Shown here piece after piece: positions 9,087 through 18,086 of a stretch of DNA of 64,000 nt. The notes under the pieces are model-generated. The model saw only the letters and a list, made by a program, of their open reading frames with translations. It was not told where the DNA came from and ran no database searches. Within the stretch, counting starts at the first letter, position 1. Every line of letters starts with the position of its first letter. The stretch covers positions 2,294,001-2,358,000 of the forward strand of contig NZ_CP094460.1 in NCBI RefSeq assembly GCF_022809715.1, read 5' to 3'. The translations under genes and the position numbers were made by a program. Source of the DNA: Burkholderia pyrrocinia (GTDB lineage: Bacteria; Pseudomonadota; Gammaproteobacteria; Burkholderiales; Burkholderiaceae).

Positions 9087-10361
9087 TCAGTGTGCCGACG
9101 GCGCGACGGGTGCCTCGGCGAGCGTCGGCATCGATGCCGACAGCGTGCGGTCCGGGCGAATCCGCAGCGCGGCGACGATGCCGATCAGCAGCATCGCGAC
9201 CGATCCGATGAACGGCACCGTCCAGCTGCCCGTGCGGTCGACGAGATAGCCGAACAGGATCGGCGACAGGATCCCCGCGATCGCGGAACCGGCGTTCATC
9301 ATCCCGCTCGCGATGCCGGCGTGGGTCGGCGCGATGTCGCTAGGCACCGCCCAGATCGGCCCGATCGTCAGTTCGAGGCACAGGAACGACCCCGACAGGC
9401 ACAGCGCGATGCCGGCCGTGGAATGCACGAACGCGAGCGGCAGCAGGCAGACGAGCGCGCCGGCGAAGCTCGTCACGATCACGCTCTGGCGCGACAGCGC
9501 GAGGTTGCCGGTCTTCCGGTAGATCCGGTCGCAGAGCCAGCCGCCGAGCGTGTCGCCGACCACGCCTGCGAAGAACACGCCGGACGCGAACAGCGCGGTC
9601 GATTTCAGGTTCAGGCCCTGGCCGTTCAGGAAGAACGTCGGCAGCCACGTGAAGAACAGCCAGGCGGTCCAGCCGTAGCAGAAGTAGACGAAGATCGTCG
9701 GCGCCATCCGGCGCAACAGCGGCCCCCACGGCGTCGGGCCGGACGGTGACGCGGGGCGGGCGGCGGCGCGTGCGTGGCCGTCGTCGTCGCCGAGCGGATG
9801 CTCGCGGAAGCCGACGACCCACCATACGAGCCATACCAGCGTCACCGCGCCGATCACGAAGAACGCGGCGCGCCACGACAGCCACGTCATCAGCGCGGCG
9901 ACGATCGGTGGCGTGACCGCGTTGCCGAGCCGCGAGAACGAATGCGTGAAGCCTTGCACGACGCCGCGCCGCTCGCGCGGGAACCAGTGCGTGATCGCGC
10001 GGGCCTGGGCGGGCAGCGTCGCACCTTCGCCGATGCCGAGCAGCAGGCGCGCGGCGAACAGCAGCGTGAGACTGTGCACGAGCCCCGTCGTGAAGGTCGA
10101 CACGACCCAGATCAGCCCGCAGCCGATCAGCGTGATGCGGGCGCCGAACCGGTCGGCGATCCAGCCGCCGCCGATCTGGCAGATGGCATACGAATACGCG
10201 AACGCGGAGAATGCGACGCCGAGCTCGGTGTTCGACAGGCCGAGCTCGGCCTTGATCGCGCCGGCCGCGGTCGCGAGGTTGACGCGGTCGACGTAGAGGA
10301 TGAACGAAAGCGCGCACAGCAGCCACAGTGTGTGGCGCCGTTGACGGTGGTCGTTAGGCAT
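9087..10361 (-). CDS. MFS transporter, ACS family (second sugar-acid carrier)
   Basis: A 424-residue carrier with about 12 transmembrane segments, YVDRVNLATAAGAIKAELG at the N-terminus and WFPRERRGVVQG in the central loop. It belongs to the same family as the carrier at 3303-4595 but is clearly a different protein. The chosen ATG has GGAG at good spacing; a GTG three codons earlier is an alternative. It converges on the LysR gene and carries the putative LysR motif upstream, so it probably serves the same pathway. Confidence 0.85.
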   Translation of the reverse strand: MPNDHRQRRHTLWLLCALSFILYVDRVNLATAAGAIKAELGLSNTELGVAFSAFAYSYAICQIGGGWIADRFGARITLIGCGLIWVVSTFTTGLVHSLTLLFAARLLLGIGEGATLPAQARAITHWFPRERRGVVQGFTHSFSRLGNAVTPPIVAALMTWLSWRAAFFVIGAVTLVWLVWWVVGFREHPLGDDDGHARAAARPASPSGPTPWGPLLRRMAPTIFVYFCYGWTAWLFFTWLPTFFLNGQGLNLKSTALFASGVFFAGVVGDTLGGWLCDRIYRKTGNLALSRQSVIVTSFAGALVCLLPLAFVHSTAGIALCLSGSFLCLELTIGPIWAVPSDIAPTHAGIASGMMNAGSAIAGILSPILFGYLVDRTGSWTVPFIGSVAMLLIGIVAALRIRPDRTLSASMPTLAEAPVAPSAH

Positions 10362-10450
10362 GTGTCTCACTCCATTCGCGTGCGCGGCGTTGCAATGACA
10401 CCGCGTTCACTGGCGGGGCCAGCATCGCGCGGCGGCGGAGGCACCGTCTA

Positions 10451-10489
10451 ATGAATCTTTGGGATCAATCGATAACCTGAGGTATTCAT
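10451..10489. promoter_or_regulatory. Putative LysR operator, copy 2
   Basis: The sequence AATCGATAACCTGAGGTATTCAT at 10467-10489 repeats the motif at 8028-8048. It is framed by an inverted ATGAAT (10451-10456) and ATTCAT (10484-10489). It sits about 100 bases upstream of the second MFS gene, on the side expected for its promoter. Confidence 0.5.
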
Positions 10490-10518
10490 TTGTATTTCGG
10501 TCGGGCGCGGGTAACGCA

Positions 10519-11241
10519 GTGCTGGTGGCGCAACGGAACTCCACGGGTGAGACATTGACGGACAACGAAGAACTTTCGCTACACCGGGAGAGCCGATTCT
10601 GGCAGCTGTCGCCGGTGAAATGGTGGATCCAGGGGCACGGTCGCGGCGGCTATTCGTTCCGTCTGCTGCTGGTTCCGCTGGTCATCGTGTTCGTGCTCGA
10701 ATTCGTCTGCGTGATGTTCGACGCGCTGTACAGCGGCATCGTCGTCAGCGCGGTTGCGACGCTGTTCCTCGGCATCGCCGGGTTCTTCGGCGCGCAGCGC
10801 GAATGGCTGGTGACGTCCGCGGCCGCGCGCGCACTCGTGAAGGCGCGCATGAAGAAGGCGGCCGAACGGTTCTCGTCGCTCGGAGTGGGCGCAACCGTGC
10901 TTGCGATCTTCGTCGCGGCAACGTCGCTGTCGCTCGTGATGTCGGGCCAGCCGATGCTCGACAGCGTGTCGAAGGACGCGGTGTCGATCTTCATCGCGCT
11001 GGTGTTCCTGCCGGTGTACGTGTCCGGCGCGGTGCGCAAGCTGGCGATTGCGCGGATCGAGGAACTGGAGGCGCTGCGCAACGCGACCGTCGGCACGCAG
11101 CTGAAATTCGACCGGGCCGGCGCCGTGCGCGCGGTGGTGGTGCAGGGCGCGGCCGGGAAGGGGACGGTGTCCGTGACGGAGTACACGGTGCTCGGGTTCA
11201 GCCCGCCGCTCGAACAGGTCGGGCGCGAACCGCGCGCGTGA
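10519..11241 (+). CDS. Membrane protein of unknown function, four transmembrane segments
   Basis: About 240 residues with four hydrophobic stretches (LLLVPLVIVFVLEFVCVMF, a pair around the middle, and SIFIALVFLPVYVSG) and a charged C-terminal tail. I do not recognise the family. The start is uncertain: the frame is open from a TTG at 10459, but that start would place the putative LysR operator inside the gene, so I prefer GTG at 10519. TTG at 10555, after GGGTGAG, is another option. No partner gene is obvious; the histidine kinase beyond it converges. Confidence 0.55.
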   Translation: MLVAQRNSTGETLTDNEELSLHRESRFWQLSPVKWWIQGHGRGGYSFRLLLVPLVIVFVLEFVCVMFDALYSGIVVSAVATLFLGIAGFFGAQREWLVTSAAARALVKARMKKAAERFSSLGVGATVLAIFVAATSLSLVMSGQPMLDSVSKDAVSIFIALVFLPVYVSGAVRKLAIARIEELEALRNATVGTQLKFDRAGAVRAVVVQGAAGKGTVSVTEYTVLGFSPPLEQVGREPRA

Positions 11242-11290
11242 TCGCGGGAACGCGGCGCCGGCGCAAGCCCGTTATTGGCCGGAACAGGCC

Positions 11291-12388
11291 CTAAGCCGGG
11301 AACCGCTCGCTGTCGGGCGCCGGCACGAGGTTGTCGGGCCACTGCACCTCGAACCGCGTGCCGCCGGCGCCCGTCGGCACGCAGATCGCCTCGCCGTGGT
11401 GCGCATGCGCGATCGCCGCGACGACGGCGAGCCCGAGGCCGGTGCCGCCGGGCTGCGACTCGTCGACGCGCCTGAATGCCTTGAACACGTGCGGCGCGAA
11501 ATCGGCCGGGATGCCGGGGCCGTCGTCTTCGACACGCAGCCGGCACATCCCGTGTTCGATGCGCGTCTGGATCCGGATCGCGCCGGGCACCGCATGGCGG
11601 CGCGCATTCTCCAGCAGTGCCAGCAGCGCCTGGCGGAGGCGGACCGGGTCGCAGCACATGCGCCGCGGGTCGAGATCGAGCACCGGCTGCTGGCCGGCGG
11701 CCTGCAGCGCGTGTGCGAACACGTCGACCACGGCGCGCACGTCGGCGGCAAGATCGGTTTCGCGAATCTCGATGCTCAGGTGGCCGCTATCGGCGAGGCT
11801 GACCACGCGCAGATCCTCGATCAGCCGCGTCAACCCTTCGACCTGTGCGAGCAGGCTGCGGTAGAGCGCTTCACTCGGCGTGAACACGCCTTCGGCGAGC
11901 CCTTGCAGCCGCCCGCGCAGCACGGTGACGGGCGTGCGCAGTTCGTGCGCGATCGCGGCATTCCAGAACGTCTGCTCGTCGGTCACGCGCTGCAGTTCGC
12001 TCGCGAGCGCGTTGAAATTGTCGGCGAGCCGCGCGGCTTCGTGCAGCGAGCGGTCGCCGGCGACGGCGCGCGCGCCGAGATCGCCGCGCGCGACGCGGCG
12101 GATGCCGTCCGTCACCGAATTCAGCGGCACGAGGATGCGCCGCGACAGGTTGACCGCAACGATGATCGAGATCACGAGACCGACCAGCGCGGTCGAAGTG
12201 ATCCACACCCACTCCGGCCCGGTCGGGAACCAGCCCGTCTGCTTGAAATCGTCCGGCCAGTAGGTGTACAGAACGTAGTAAAACGCGTAGGCCGTCACGA
12301 CGACCAGCAGCGTGACGCCGAACGCGATCGCGCCCATCGCCAGCGCGATCTGGCGGCTCAGCCCGTCGAGTTTCAATCTCCGCTCCAC
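11291..12388 (-). CDS. Sensor histidine kinase, AdeS/BaeS-like
   Basis: A 365-residue inner membrane kinase. Transmembrane helices lie at ~14-40 and ~62-82 with a short periplasmic loop of about 20 residues, followed by a HAMP linker. Phosphoacceptor H148 is in AIAHELRTPVTVL, and the ATP-binding domain has DDGPGIP and GGTGLGLAVV. The start is GTG, overlapping the end of the response-regulator gene by 16 bases, so the two are co-translated. The very short sensor loop suggests sensing in or at the membrane, as in BaeS- and AdeS-type envelope stress kinases. Confidence 0.88.
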   Translation of the reverse strand: MERRLKLDGLSRQIALAMGAIAFGVTLLVVVTAYAFYYVLYTYWPDDFKQTGWFPTGPEWVWITSTALVGLVISIIVAVNLSRRILVPLNSVTDGIRRVARGDLGARAVAGDRSLHEAARLADNFNALASELQRVTDEQTFWNAAIAHELRTPVTVLRGRLQGLAEGVFTPSEALYRSLLAQVEGLTRLIEDLRVVSLADSGHLSIEIRETDLAADVRAVVDVFAHALQAAGQQPVLDLDPRRMCCDPVRLRQALLALLENARRHAVPGAIRIQTRIEHGMCRLRVEDDGPGIPADFAPHVFKAFRRVDESQPGGTGLGLAVVAAIAHAHHGEAICVPTGAGGTRFEVQWPDNLVPAPDSERFPA

Positions 12389-13110
12389 AGCTTGTAGCCG
12401 ACGCCGCGCACGCTCACGGGCACGCCCGCGACACCGAGATCGTCGAGTTTCTTGCGCAGCTTGCTGACGTGGCTGTCGACCGTGCGCTCCAGCGCATCGC
12501 CTTCCGGCAGGCAGGTGGCCATCAGCTCGGCGCGGCTGAACACGCGCCGCGGCGCGCGCGCGAGCTGCGCGAGCAGCTTGAATTCGGTGAGCGTCAGCAC
12601 GAGCGTGTGCCGTGTGCTGCCGACCTCGACCGTCGCTTCGTGGTGTTCGAGATCGATCTCGAACGGCGCGGCGCGCAGCACGCGCTGTTCCTCGTGGCGC
12701 GAGCCGGCCATCGAACGGCGCAGCACGGCCTGCGCGCGCGCAACGACTTCGGCGGGATTGAACGGCTTGACCACGTAGTCGTCGGCGCCGATGCGCAGCC
12801 CGGTCAGCTTGTCGATGTCCTGGTCGAGCGCGGTCAGCATGATGACGGGCGTGTCGCCGCGATGGCGGATCTCGGCGAGCACCTTCCAGCCGTCGACGTG
12901 CGGCATCTGCACGTCGAGCAGCACGAGGTCGGGCTTGAGCGACAGGTGGAGTTCGAGCGCGCGGCGGCCGTCGGTGGCGTGTACGGTGCGCAGGCCGCTG
13001 CGCGCGAAATAGGCGATCAGGATCTCGGCGATCTCGGGTTCGTCCTCGGCGATGAGGACGAGCGCCTGGGCGCCCTGGCCGGCGCCGGAAGATGAAGAAA
13101 TATCGGGCAT
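12373..13110 (-). CDS. OmpR-family response regulator, AdeR/BaeR-like
   Basis: A 245-residue regulator. The receiver domain has the acidic pair in AEDEPE, phosphoacceptor D66 in LVLLDVQMP, and the late lysine in VVKPFNPAEV. The C-terminal half is an OmpR-type winged helix. The stretch TPVIMLTALDQDIDKLTG is strikingly like AdeR. The frame extends upstream, but MPDISS is the better start because the receiver fold begins shortly after. It is divergent from the first amine-oxidase operon with 440 bp between, so it is a candidate regulator of that operon, although no OmpR-type direct repeat was spotted. Confidence 0.88.
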   Translation of the reverse strand: MPDISSSSGAGQGAQALVLIAEDEPEIAEILIAYFARSGLRTVHATDGRRALELHLSLKPDLVLLDVQMPHVDGWKVLAEIRHRGDTPVIMLTALDQDIDKLTGLRIGADDYVVKPFNPAEVVARAQAVLRRSMAGSRHEEQRVLRAAPFEIDLEHHEATVEVGSTRHTLVLTLTEFKLLAQLARAPRRVFSRAELMATCLPEGDALERTVDSHVSKLRKKLDDLGVAGVPVSVRGVGYKLWSGD

Positions 13111-13259
13111 GGCCACTCGTTCAGATCCATCGGGGTTCCGTCGAGCCGCCATACTACCGCACGGGCTGTTCCATCGAACGTAGACATCGGGCGCCACCGA
13201 TCCGCATCGTGCGCGCCGTCTTTCACAGACCTTTCAGAATCGGCACGATTCGCATCGCG

Positions 13260-13334
13260 ACAGGGGAATACCCTGTCTTTTTTTTTCAATCTTGTTTTAT
13301 GTATCATGACCTAACTTTTGCAACATTTACTAAT
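13260..13334 (+). promoter_or_regulatory. Conserved promoter element, copy 1 (amine oxidase operon 1)
   Basis: ACAGGGGAATACCCTGT (13260-13276), a T-run, then TATCATGACCTAAC (13302-13315) and TTACTAAT (13327-13334). The GGGAATACCC core starts 44 bp before GACCTA, and CTA lies 22 bp after the start of GACCTA, as in the other three copies. It lies about 215 bp before the amine oxidase start, in the 440-bp gap with the divergent response regulator. I see no other gene in that gap. Confidence 0.75.
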
Positions 13335-13550
13335 TCAGGGGGCCGGCAAATCCTTATCGATACAAGGAAATACGGCACGCGTACAGGCAGGAATGCGAAC
13401 TGGATCGCACACCGGAATCGAGGTGGGCGGGCCGGCGGCAGGTGAAGCGGAACGAGGTCGCATCCAGTCGTCAGATCCCGCGCGAGCGATGGCCGCGTGC
13501 CGCCGAGGCGGCCGCCGCTCGCGCCATTTGCAGGCGGTAACCAACACATC

Positions 13551-15035
13551 ATGTCCAGGAAGTCATCCACCAGCGGGTCGGCCGACATGCGGCGCAGGCA
13601 GTGGCTCAAGGTCGCGGGCGCGTCCGTCGCGGCGGGCGGGCTTGCGCTCGGCACGGTGCGGGCGAAGGCCGATGCGGTGCCTGCCGCCGGCAACGACGGC
13701 GACGTGCTCGATGTCGCGATCGTCGGCGCCGGGCTTGCCGGCCTGACGGCCGCGCGCGATCTGCGCTACGCGGGCTGCGAATCCTTCGTCGTGCTCGAGG
13801 CGCGCGATCGCGTGGGCGGCCGCACGCTCAATTACGACGTGGGTGGAGGCTATGTGACGGAAGTCGGCGGCCAGTGGATCGGCCCGGGCCAGACGGCTGT
13901 TGCGGATCTCGCCCGCGAGCTGGAAGTCGGCACGTTCCCGAGTTATTACGCAGGCAAGACGGTCATTCTCGGCGGCGACGGGCGCGCCGAGATCGACCTG
14001 CAGGGCACGTTCGGCACCGACGAGGCCGTCGCGGCGAAGCTCAGCAGGCTGTCGCGCGACGTGCCGTCGGCCACGCCGTGGACGTCGCCGAAGGCCGGCG
14101 AACTCGACCGGCTGTCGGTCGGCGACTGGCTCGCGCAGCAGGGCATCAAACCCGAAGACCGGATGGGCTGGAACGCGTCGATCTCGCTGTCGGGCGGCGT
14201 CGCGCCGGCGAAGATGGGGCTGCTGCATTTCCTGTCGATGATCAATTCCGCCGATTGCGATTACGCGCAGCTCGACTCGATCAAGCACAGCGCGCAGGAA
14301 ACCCGTTTCGTCGGCGGCTCGCAGATCCTCAGCACCCGGATGGCGCAGCAACTGGGCGACAAGGTGCGCCTGTCGTCGCCGGTGCGCCGGATCGTCGGCT
14401 GGGATCGCGACGTCGTCACGTTGCAGACCGATCGCGGCACGGTGCGCGCGAAACAGGTCGTGATGGCGCTCCACCCGGCGCTGTGCCACCAGGTGCAGTT
14501 CGACCCGCCGCTGCCGGAAAAGCGCAGCGCGCTGCAGCGTGCGTGGCCGGCCCATTCGCCGGCGCGCAAGACGGCGATGGTCTACCGCCGCCCGTTCTGG
14601 CGCGACAAGGGCTTGAACGGCCACCTTTTCCAGACCGACGGGCCGATCTTCTGGGCTTATGACAATTCGCCGCCGGGCGGCGAAATCGGCGTGATCAACG
14701 CGTTCGTCCGGAATGCGCTGGTGCCGTCGGACCCGCAGGCCGCGAAACAGATGCACATGGATCTGTACGCGCAGGCATGGGGCGACGACGCGCGCGCGCC
14801 GGTGTCGTACCACGATCGCGACTGGGGGCTCGCCGACCCGTGGACGCTCACGTGCGTATCGGCAATCCCGCCCGGCTTCTGGAGCGCGCACGGCGAAGCG
14901 TTGCGCGCGCCGTGCGGCAACCTGATCTGGTCGGGCACCGAGACCGCGAACATCTGGGCCGGCTATATGGACGGCGCCGTTCGCTCCGGTCACCAAAGCG
15001 CGCTTCAGGCGCTCAACGCACTGCGTCGCGCATAG
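13551..15035 (+). CDS. Tat-exported flavin amine oxidase/dehydrogenase, paralogue 1
   Basis: A 494-residue FAD enzyme of the monoamine oxidase family. The twin-arginine signal is RRRQWLK at 14-20, followed by a hydrophobic stretch and an AKA cleavage region. The dinucleotide-binding motif is VGAGLAGLTAARD (~58-70), with EARDRVGGRT and GGQWIGPGQ after it. The Tat signal places it folded in the periplasm. The next gene encodes a diheme cytochrome c, so it probably passes electrons to the cytochrome rather than to oxygen, as shown for the related nicotine enzyme NicA2 with CycN. A closely similar copy lies at 25391-26869. Its substrate is an amine of unknown structure. Confidence 0.87.
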   Translation: MSRKSSTSGSADMRRRQWLKVAGASVAAGGLALGTVRAKADAVPAAGNDGDVLDVAIVGAGLAGLTAARDLRYAGCESFVVLEARDRVGGRTLNYDVGGGYVTEVGGQWIGPGQTAVADLARELEVGTFPSYYAGKTVILGGDGRAEIDLQGTFGTDEAVAAKLSRLSRDVPSATPWTSPKAGELDRLSVGDWLAQQGIKPEDRMGWNASISLSGGVAPAKMGLLHFLSMINSADCDYAQLDSIKHSAQETRFVGGSQILSTRMAQQLGDKVRLSSPVRRIVGWDRDVVTLQTDRGTVRAKQVVMALHPALCHQVQFDPPLPEKRSALQRAWPAHSPARKTAMVYRRPFWRDKGLNGHLFQTDGPIFWAYDNSPPGGEIGVINAFVRNALVPSDPQAAKQMHMDLYAQAWGDDARAPVSYHDRDWGLADPWTLTCVSAIPPGFWSAHGEALRAPCGNLIWSGTETANIWAGYMDGAVRSGHQSALQALNALRRA

Positions 15036-15045
15036 GAGAGCGGAG

Positions 15046-15705
15046 ATGAAGAAACGCATGCTGCTTCTCGCGGTGCTCGTGGTGGCGGGCGCGCTGCTGG
15101 CCCTCTACGGCCCTGCGCTGCTCGGCTTCTATCGCCTGCAGCACCATATCGATACGACGGCGCAAGCCGACGACGCCGACGGCGGCCCGTGGCCGCGCGT
15201 GACCGACGCGTGCATGGGCTGCCACGGCGTGAAGGGCACGTCGCTCAGCCAGGCATATCCGAGCCTCGCCGGCCAGCCGGCCCAATACGTCGCCGCGCAG
15301 CTGCGCGCGTTCGCGAGCGGGCAACGGGCGAACCCGACGATGGGCCCGCTCGCGATGACCATGAGCGAAGCGGAGATCGCCCATCTGGCCGGTTACTACG
15401 CGAAACAGGCGCCGGCGGACAACCGCTATTTCAAACCGGATGCACGACTGCGCGCGAAGGGCGAGCAACTGGTGACGGGCGGCGCGTGTGCGGCCTGCCA
15501 CGGCGCGCGGCTGACGGGGCAGGCGCAGTTTCCGCGTCTGGCCGGGCAGGGCTACGACTACCTGCTCGCGCAGCTCGACGCGTTCGCGAACGGCTCGCGC
15601 AGCGAGGCCACGGGCACGATGCAGCGCGTCGCGCAGGCGCTGTCGGCGGACGATCGCGCGGCGGTCGCGACCTATCTCGCGAGTGTCGGCCCCGGCAAAC
15701 AGTGA
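15046..15705 (+). CDS. Diheme cytochrome c, electron partner of amine oxidase 1
   Basis: A 219-residue cytochrome anchored or exported by an N-terminal hydrophobic helix (~4-28). The two heme c motifs are CMGCH (56-60) and CAACH (148-152), each followed by a cytochrome c4-type domain with PSLAGQ or PRLAGQ and a downstream methionine region (TMGPLAMTM). It starts 10 bases after the amine oxidase stop with GAGAGCGGAG upstream. It is the likely periplasmic electron acceptor, passing electrons on to a terminal oxidase. A paralogue lies at 26870-27550. Confidence 0.88.
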   Translation: MKKRMLLLAVLVVAGALLALYGPALLGFYRLQHHIDTTAQADDADGGPWPRVTDACMGCHGVKGTSLSQAYPSLAGQPAQYVAAQLRAFASGQRANPTMGPLAMTMSEAEIAHLAGYYAKQAPADNRYFKPDARLRAKGEQLVTGGACAACHGARLTGQAQFPRLAGQGYDYLLAQLDAFANGSRSEATGTMQRVAQALSADDRAAVATYLASVGPGKQ

Positions 15706-15740
15706 ATCATCGAAAGCAATCGACCTCGGGAGTTCTCACC

Positions 15741-16418
15741 ATGGATCACAGATCACTTGCTCTTTGTCTTGCCAGCGCGACGCTTGCGACGACGACTGGC
15801 GTGTACGGCTTCAAGTTCGTCCGCAAGCGCAACTTCCTGCTCGGCTTCGAATGGTGGATCGTCACGATCTCCGCGACCAATGCGCTGATCTTTTTCGCGA
15901 CGGAATCCCCGGTGTCGTACGCCATTTCGCACTTTCTCGATGCATTCTCGCGGGGGTTCGGGATGCCGGTCATCGCCGTCGCGGGCCTGATGACCGTCAC
16001 GCACGGCTACCGGCCGTCGGTGTGGCAGGACGTGCTGCTGTTCGTGCTCGCGACCGTCGGAACGATCGCGCTGGTAACGGCCGATTTCCTGAAAGGCCCG
16101 CTGCCGTATTTCTACGTGACGATGTGGACGTTGCTCGCGATCTATCTCGCCGGCTTCGTGATGCGGCTGCTGCGCGCCGGGCACGCGTTTCATGCGCTGA
16201 CGACGCTCGTCGCGCTCGCCGCGTCGCTGGCGATCGCGTGCATCTACGACTTCTACAAGATACCGGGCGACGAGACCAATGTCGTGTTCAACTTCTACGT
16301 ACTCGCGTTGCTCACGTGGTCGTACTTCACGGTCGTGATCTATTACGCGTATTGCGCGCTGGAGCCGGAGCAGGGGCGAAGCCGTGACGGTGCGGGCGTC
16401 TTGTCGTATCCGAAATGA
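15741..16418 (+). CDS. Polytopic membrane protein of unknown function
   Basis: A 225-residue protein with six or seven hydrophobic helices covering nearly its whole length, and aromatic-rich ends (YDFYKIPGDE, YFTVVIYYAYC). I do not recognise the family. It starts 35 bases after the cytochrome gene and appears to be the third gene of that operon. The second amine oxidase/cytochrome pair has no such partner. A role in quinone or cytochrome docking, or in substrate passage, would be speculation. Confidence 0.7.
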   Translation: MDHRSLALCLASATLATTTGVYGFKFVRKRNFLLGFEWWIVTISATNALIFFATESPVSYAISHFLDAFSRGFGMPVIAVAGLMTVTHGYRPSVWQDVLLFVLATVGTIALVTADFLKGPLPYFYVTMWTLLAIYLAGFVMRLLRAGHAFHALTTLVALAASLAIACIYDFYKIPGDETNVVFNFYVLALLTWSYFTVVIYYAYCALEPEQGRSRDGAGVLSYPK

Positions 16419-16689
16419 GTAGCTGTACTGAAAAACTGGTTGGGATTCACGAATCGGAATCGGCTGGCCGAGGCGGTGGCGGAGCGTGCCGACGGAAGCG
16501 ACCCGCCTGACTCGGGCGCAGTGGCGCCGCGTGCGATCTTCGCGGAGAAGAGGCATGCGGCCGCGCGCGCGGACGAAGTCGCGACGAAGTGCCGGCCGCG
16601 CTTCGTCGCAAGCTTGTATGAAGGCCGAAAGCCGATTGTCATGACGGGCCGGCAGCCCGTCGCGATGCTCGTTCAATCATGCAGACAAA
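16419..16689. other. Intergenic stretch with one inverted repeat
   Basis: No convincing gene. It contains the 9-bp inverted repeat GCGACGAAG/CTTCGTCGC (16581-16589 and 16601-16609). The repeat has no T-run after it, so it is a weak terminator candidate. The promoter element of the next operon follows. Confidence 0.35.
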
Positions 16690-16762
16690 ACAGGGAATAC
16701 CCCGTCTATTTCTTTATTTTATTTTTGTCATGATGACCTAACATTGTCACCATGTTCTACTG
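16690..16762 (+). promoter_or_regulatory. Conserved promoter element, copy 2 (dioxygenase operon)
   Basis: ACAGGGAATACCCCGT (16690-16705), a T-rich spacer, TTGTCATGATGACCTAAC (16725-16742) and TTCTACT (16755-16761). GGGAATACCC to GACCTA is 42 bp, and GACCTA to CTA is 22 bp. The dioxygenase start lies about 60 bp beyond. The right arm carries one change (CCCCG), so it is a poorer hairpin but keeps the core. Confidence 0.75.
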
Positions 16763-16821
16763 AAAAGGTCGGCAATCGAGGTTGATCGCCGGCTATCGTT
16801 GGACGAATCAGGAGATCTACG

Positions 16822-17655
16822 ATGGATGCAGCCAAACGCAGGGCTTTCTTCGAGGATGGTGCGGTTCTCGTCGAAGGCGTGCTCAACGACGAACAACTGG
16901 CGCAATGCCGCGCGGTGTTCGACTGGGGGATGGAGAACCCGGGCCCGATGGCGACGACGCTGCTCGACGGCACCGAGTACAAGTCGCACAACGACAACGC
17001 GAACCCGTATGCGAAGGCACGGCTCGACGAACTCGTCGGCACGCTGCCGTTCGGGCAGTTGTTCGCCGACCTGTGGGGCTCGAAGCACGTGTGGTACTTC
17101 GCGGAGGAGCTGTTCATGAAGGGCGGCGGCAAGAGCGCGCGCTCGCCGTGGCACCAGGACACGTCGTACCTGCCATGGCAGGGGATGCACTTCGGCAACG
17201 CATGGATCAGCTTCGAGGCCGTGCCGAAGCGCAATGCGCTGGAGATCGTACGCGGTTCGCATCACGGCGTGCGCCACGACGGCACCACGTTCCAGAATGC
17301 CGACGACCCGACCGACCCGCTCCATGGCGGCGACGTGTGGCCGCGCCTGCCGAACATCGAAGCCGAACGCCGCGCGGCGCCGGGTGCGTACGACATCGTC
17401 TCGTGGGAAACGAAGCCGGGCGACGTGCTGCTGCTCCATCCGGGCGTGCTGCACGGCGGTGGCGCGGTCGATGCGGATTTCCCCGATCGCCACACGCTGG
17501 TGCTGCGCTTCTTCGGCGACGACGCGGTGTTCAGCCCGCTGCCCGATGACAGCCGCTCGGGCTTCACGCCCGCCGGCGTGCTGTTCGTCGAGGAACTCGC
17601 CGCGTTGAAGGCAGGCGATCCGTTCCGGGCACCATGTTTCCGTCAACTCGTCTGA
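16822..17655 (+). CDS. Phytanoyl-CoA dioxygenase (PhyH) family oxygenase
   Basis: A 277-residue Fe(II)/2-oxoglutarate oxygenase. The facial triad is H111 and D113 in WHQDTSY and H211 in HPGVLHGGG, with the 2-oxoglutarate-binding arginine probably R229 in TLVLRFFG. No signal peptide, so it is cytoplasmic. Family members hydroxylate carbon next to a carboxyl, a CoA thioester or an amine. It is the first gene behind promoter copy 2 and is followed closely by a RidA gene. It could hydroxylate the amine substrate or an acyl-CoA formed later in the pathway. Confidence 0.85.
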   Translation: MDAAKRRAFFEDGAVLVEGVLNDEQLAQCRAVFDWGMENPGPMATTLLDGTEYKSHNDNANPYAKARLDELVGTLPFGQLFADLWGSKHVWYFAEELFMKGGGKSARSPWHQDTSYLPWQGMHFGNAWISFEAVPKRNALEIVRGSHHGVRHDGTTFQNADDPTDPLHGGDVWPRLPNIEAERRAAPGAYDIVSWETKPGDVLLLHPGVLHGGGAVDADFPDRHTLVLRFFGDDAVFSPLPDDSRSGFTPAGVLFVEELAALKAGDPFRAPCFRQLV

Positions 17656-17672
17656 GCCAGGAGATTTTCATC

Positions 17673-18086
17673 ATGGCAGCTACCCCCAAGCGGCAATCGA
17701 TCGTTCCGCCCGCATTCCAGCCGTGGTACGACGCGTACCACTTCTCGCCGGCGACGCGTGTCGGCGACACGATCTGGGTCTCGGGTCAGGTCGGCCTCGA
17801 CGCGCAGATGCAGCCGGCGGACGGCGTGCAGGCGCAGGCGCGGATCGCGTTCGAGTGCCTGAAGATGATCCTCGAGGAGGCAGGCGCGAGCCTCGCCGAC
17901 GTCGTCGAATTGACGACATTTCATACGGATCTGCAGCGCGAGACCGAGGGCTTTGCGGCAGTCAAGGACGAGTATTTCCCGAACCGCTATCCGTCCTGGA
18001 CCGCGGTCGGCGTGACGCAACTGGCGCTGCCGGGCCTGTGCGTGGAGGTCCGCGCGGTAGCGGTGGCCGGTTCCGGCAAGGACTGA
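17673..18086 (+). CDS. RidA (YjgF/UK114) family enamine/imine deaminase
   Basis: A 137-residue protein with the RidA pattern: IWVSGQVGLD near the start, a central helix (ECLKMILEEAGASLADVVELT), and the conserved arginine in LCVEVRAVAV. RidA proteins hydrolyse reactive imines and enamines. Amine oxidases produce imines, so its presence 17 bases after the dioxygenase gene in an operon that also holds an amine oxidase is coherent. The ATG is preceded by CAGGAG. Confidence 0.88.
   Translation: MAATPKRQSIVPPAFQPWYDAYHFSPATRVGDTIWVSGQVGLDAQMQPADGVQAQARIAFECLKMILEEAGASLADVVELTTFHTDLQRETEGFAAVKDEYFPNRYPSWTAVGVTQLALPGLCVEVRAVAVAGSGKD

Noticed and set aside
13260..13290. The dyad plus T-run of the promoter element read as a simple terminator
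   Set aside because: No plus-strand gene lies upstream of copy 1, two copies are weak hairpins, and the spacing to GACCTA and CTA is conserved. A secondary attenuator role is not excluded.
16581..16609. Terminator after the first amine oxidase operon
   Set aside because: The 9-bp inverted repeat lacks a following T-run and is about 160 bases from the stop codon; kept only as a weak note.
16440..16733. A 97-residue ORF in the gap before the dioxygenase gene
   Set aside because: No ribosome site, mixed composition, and its end runs into the conserved promoter element.
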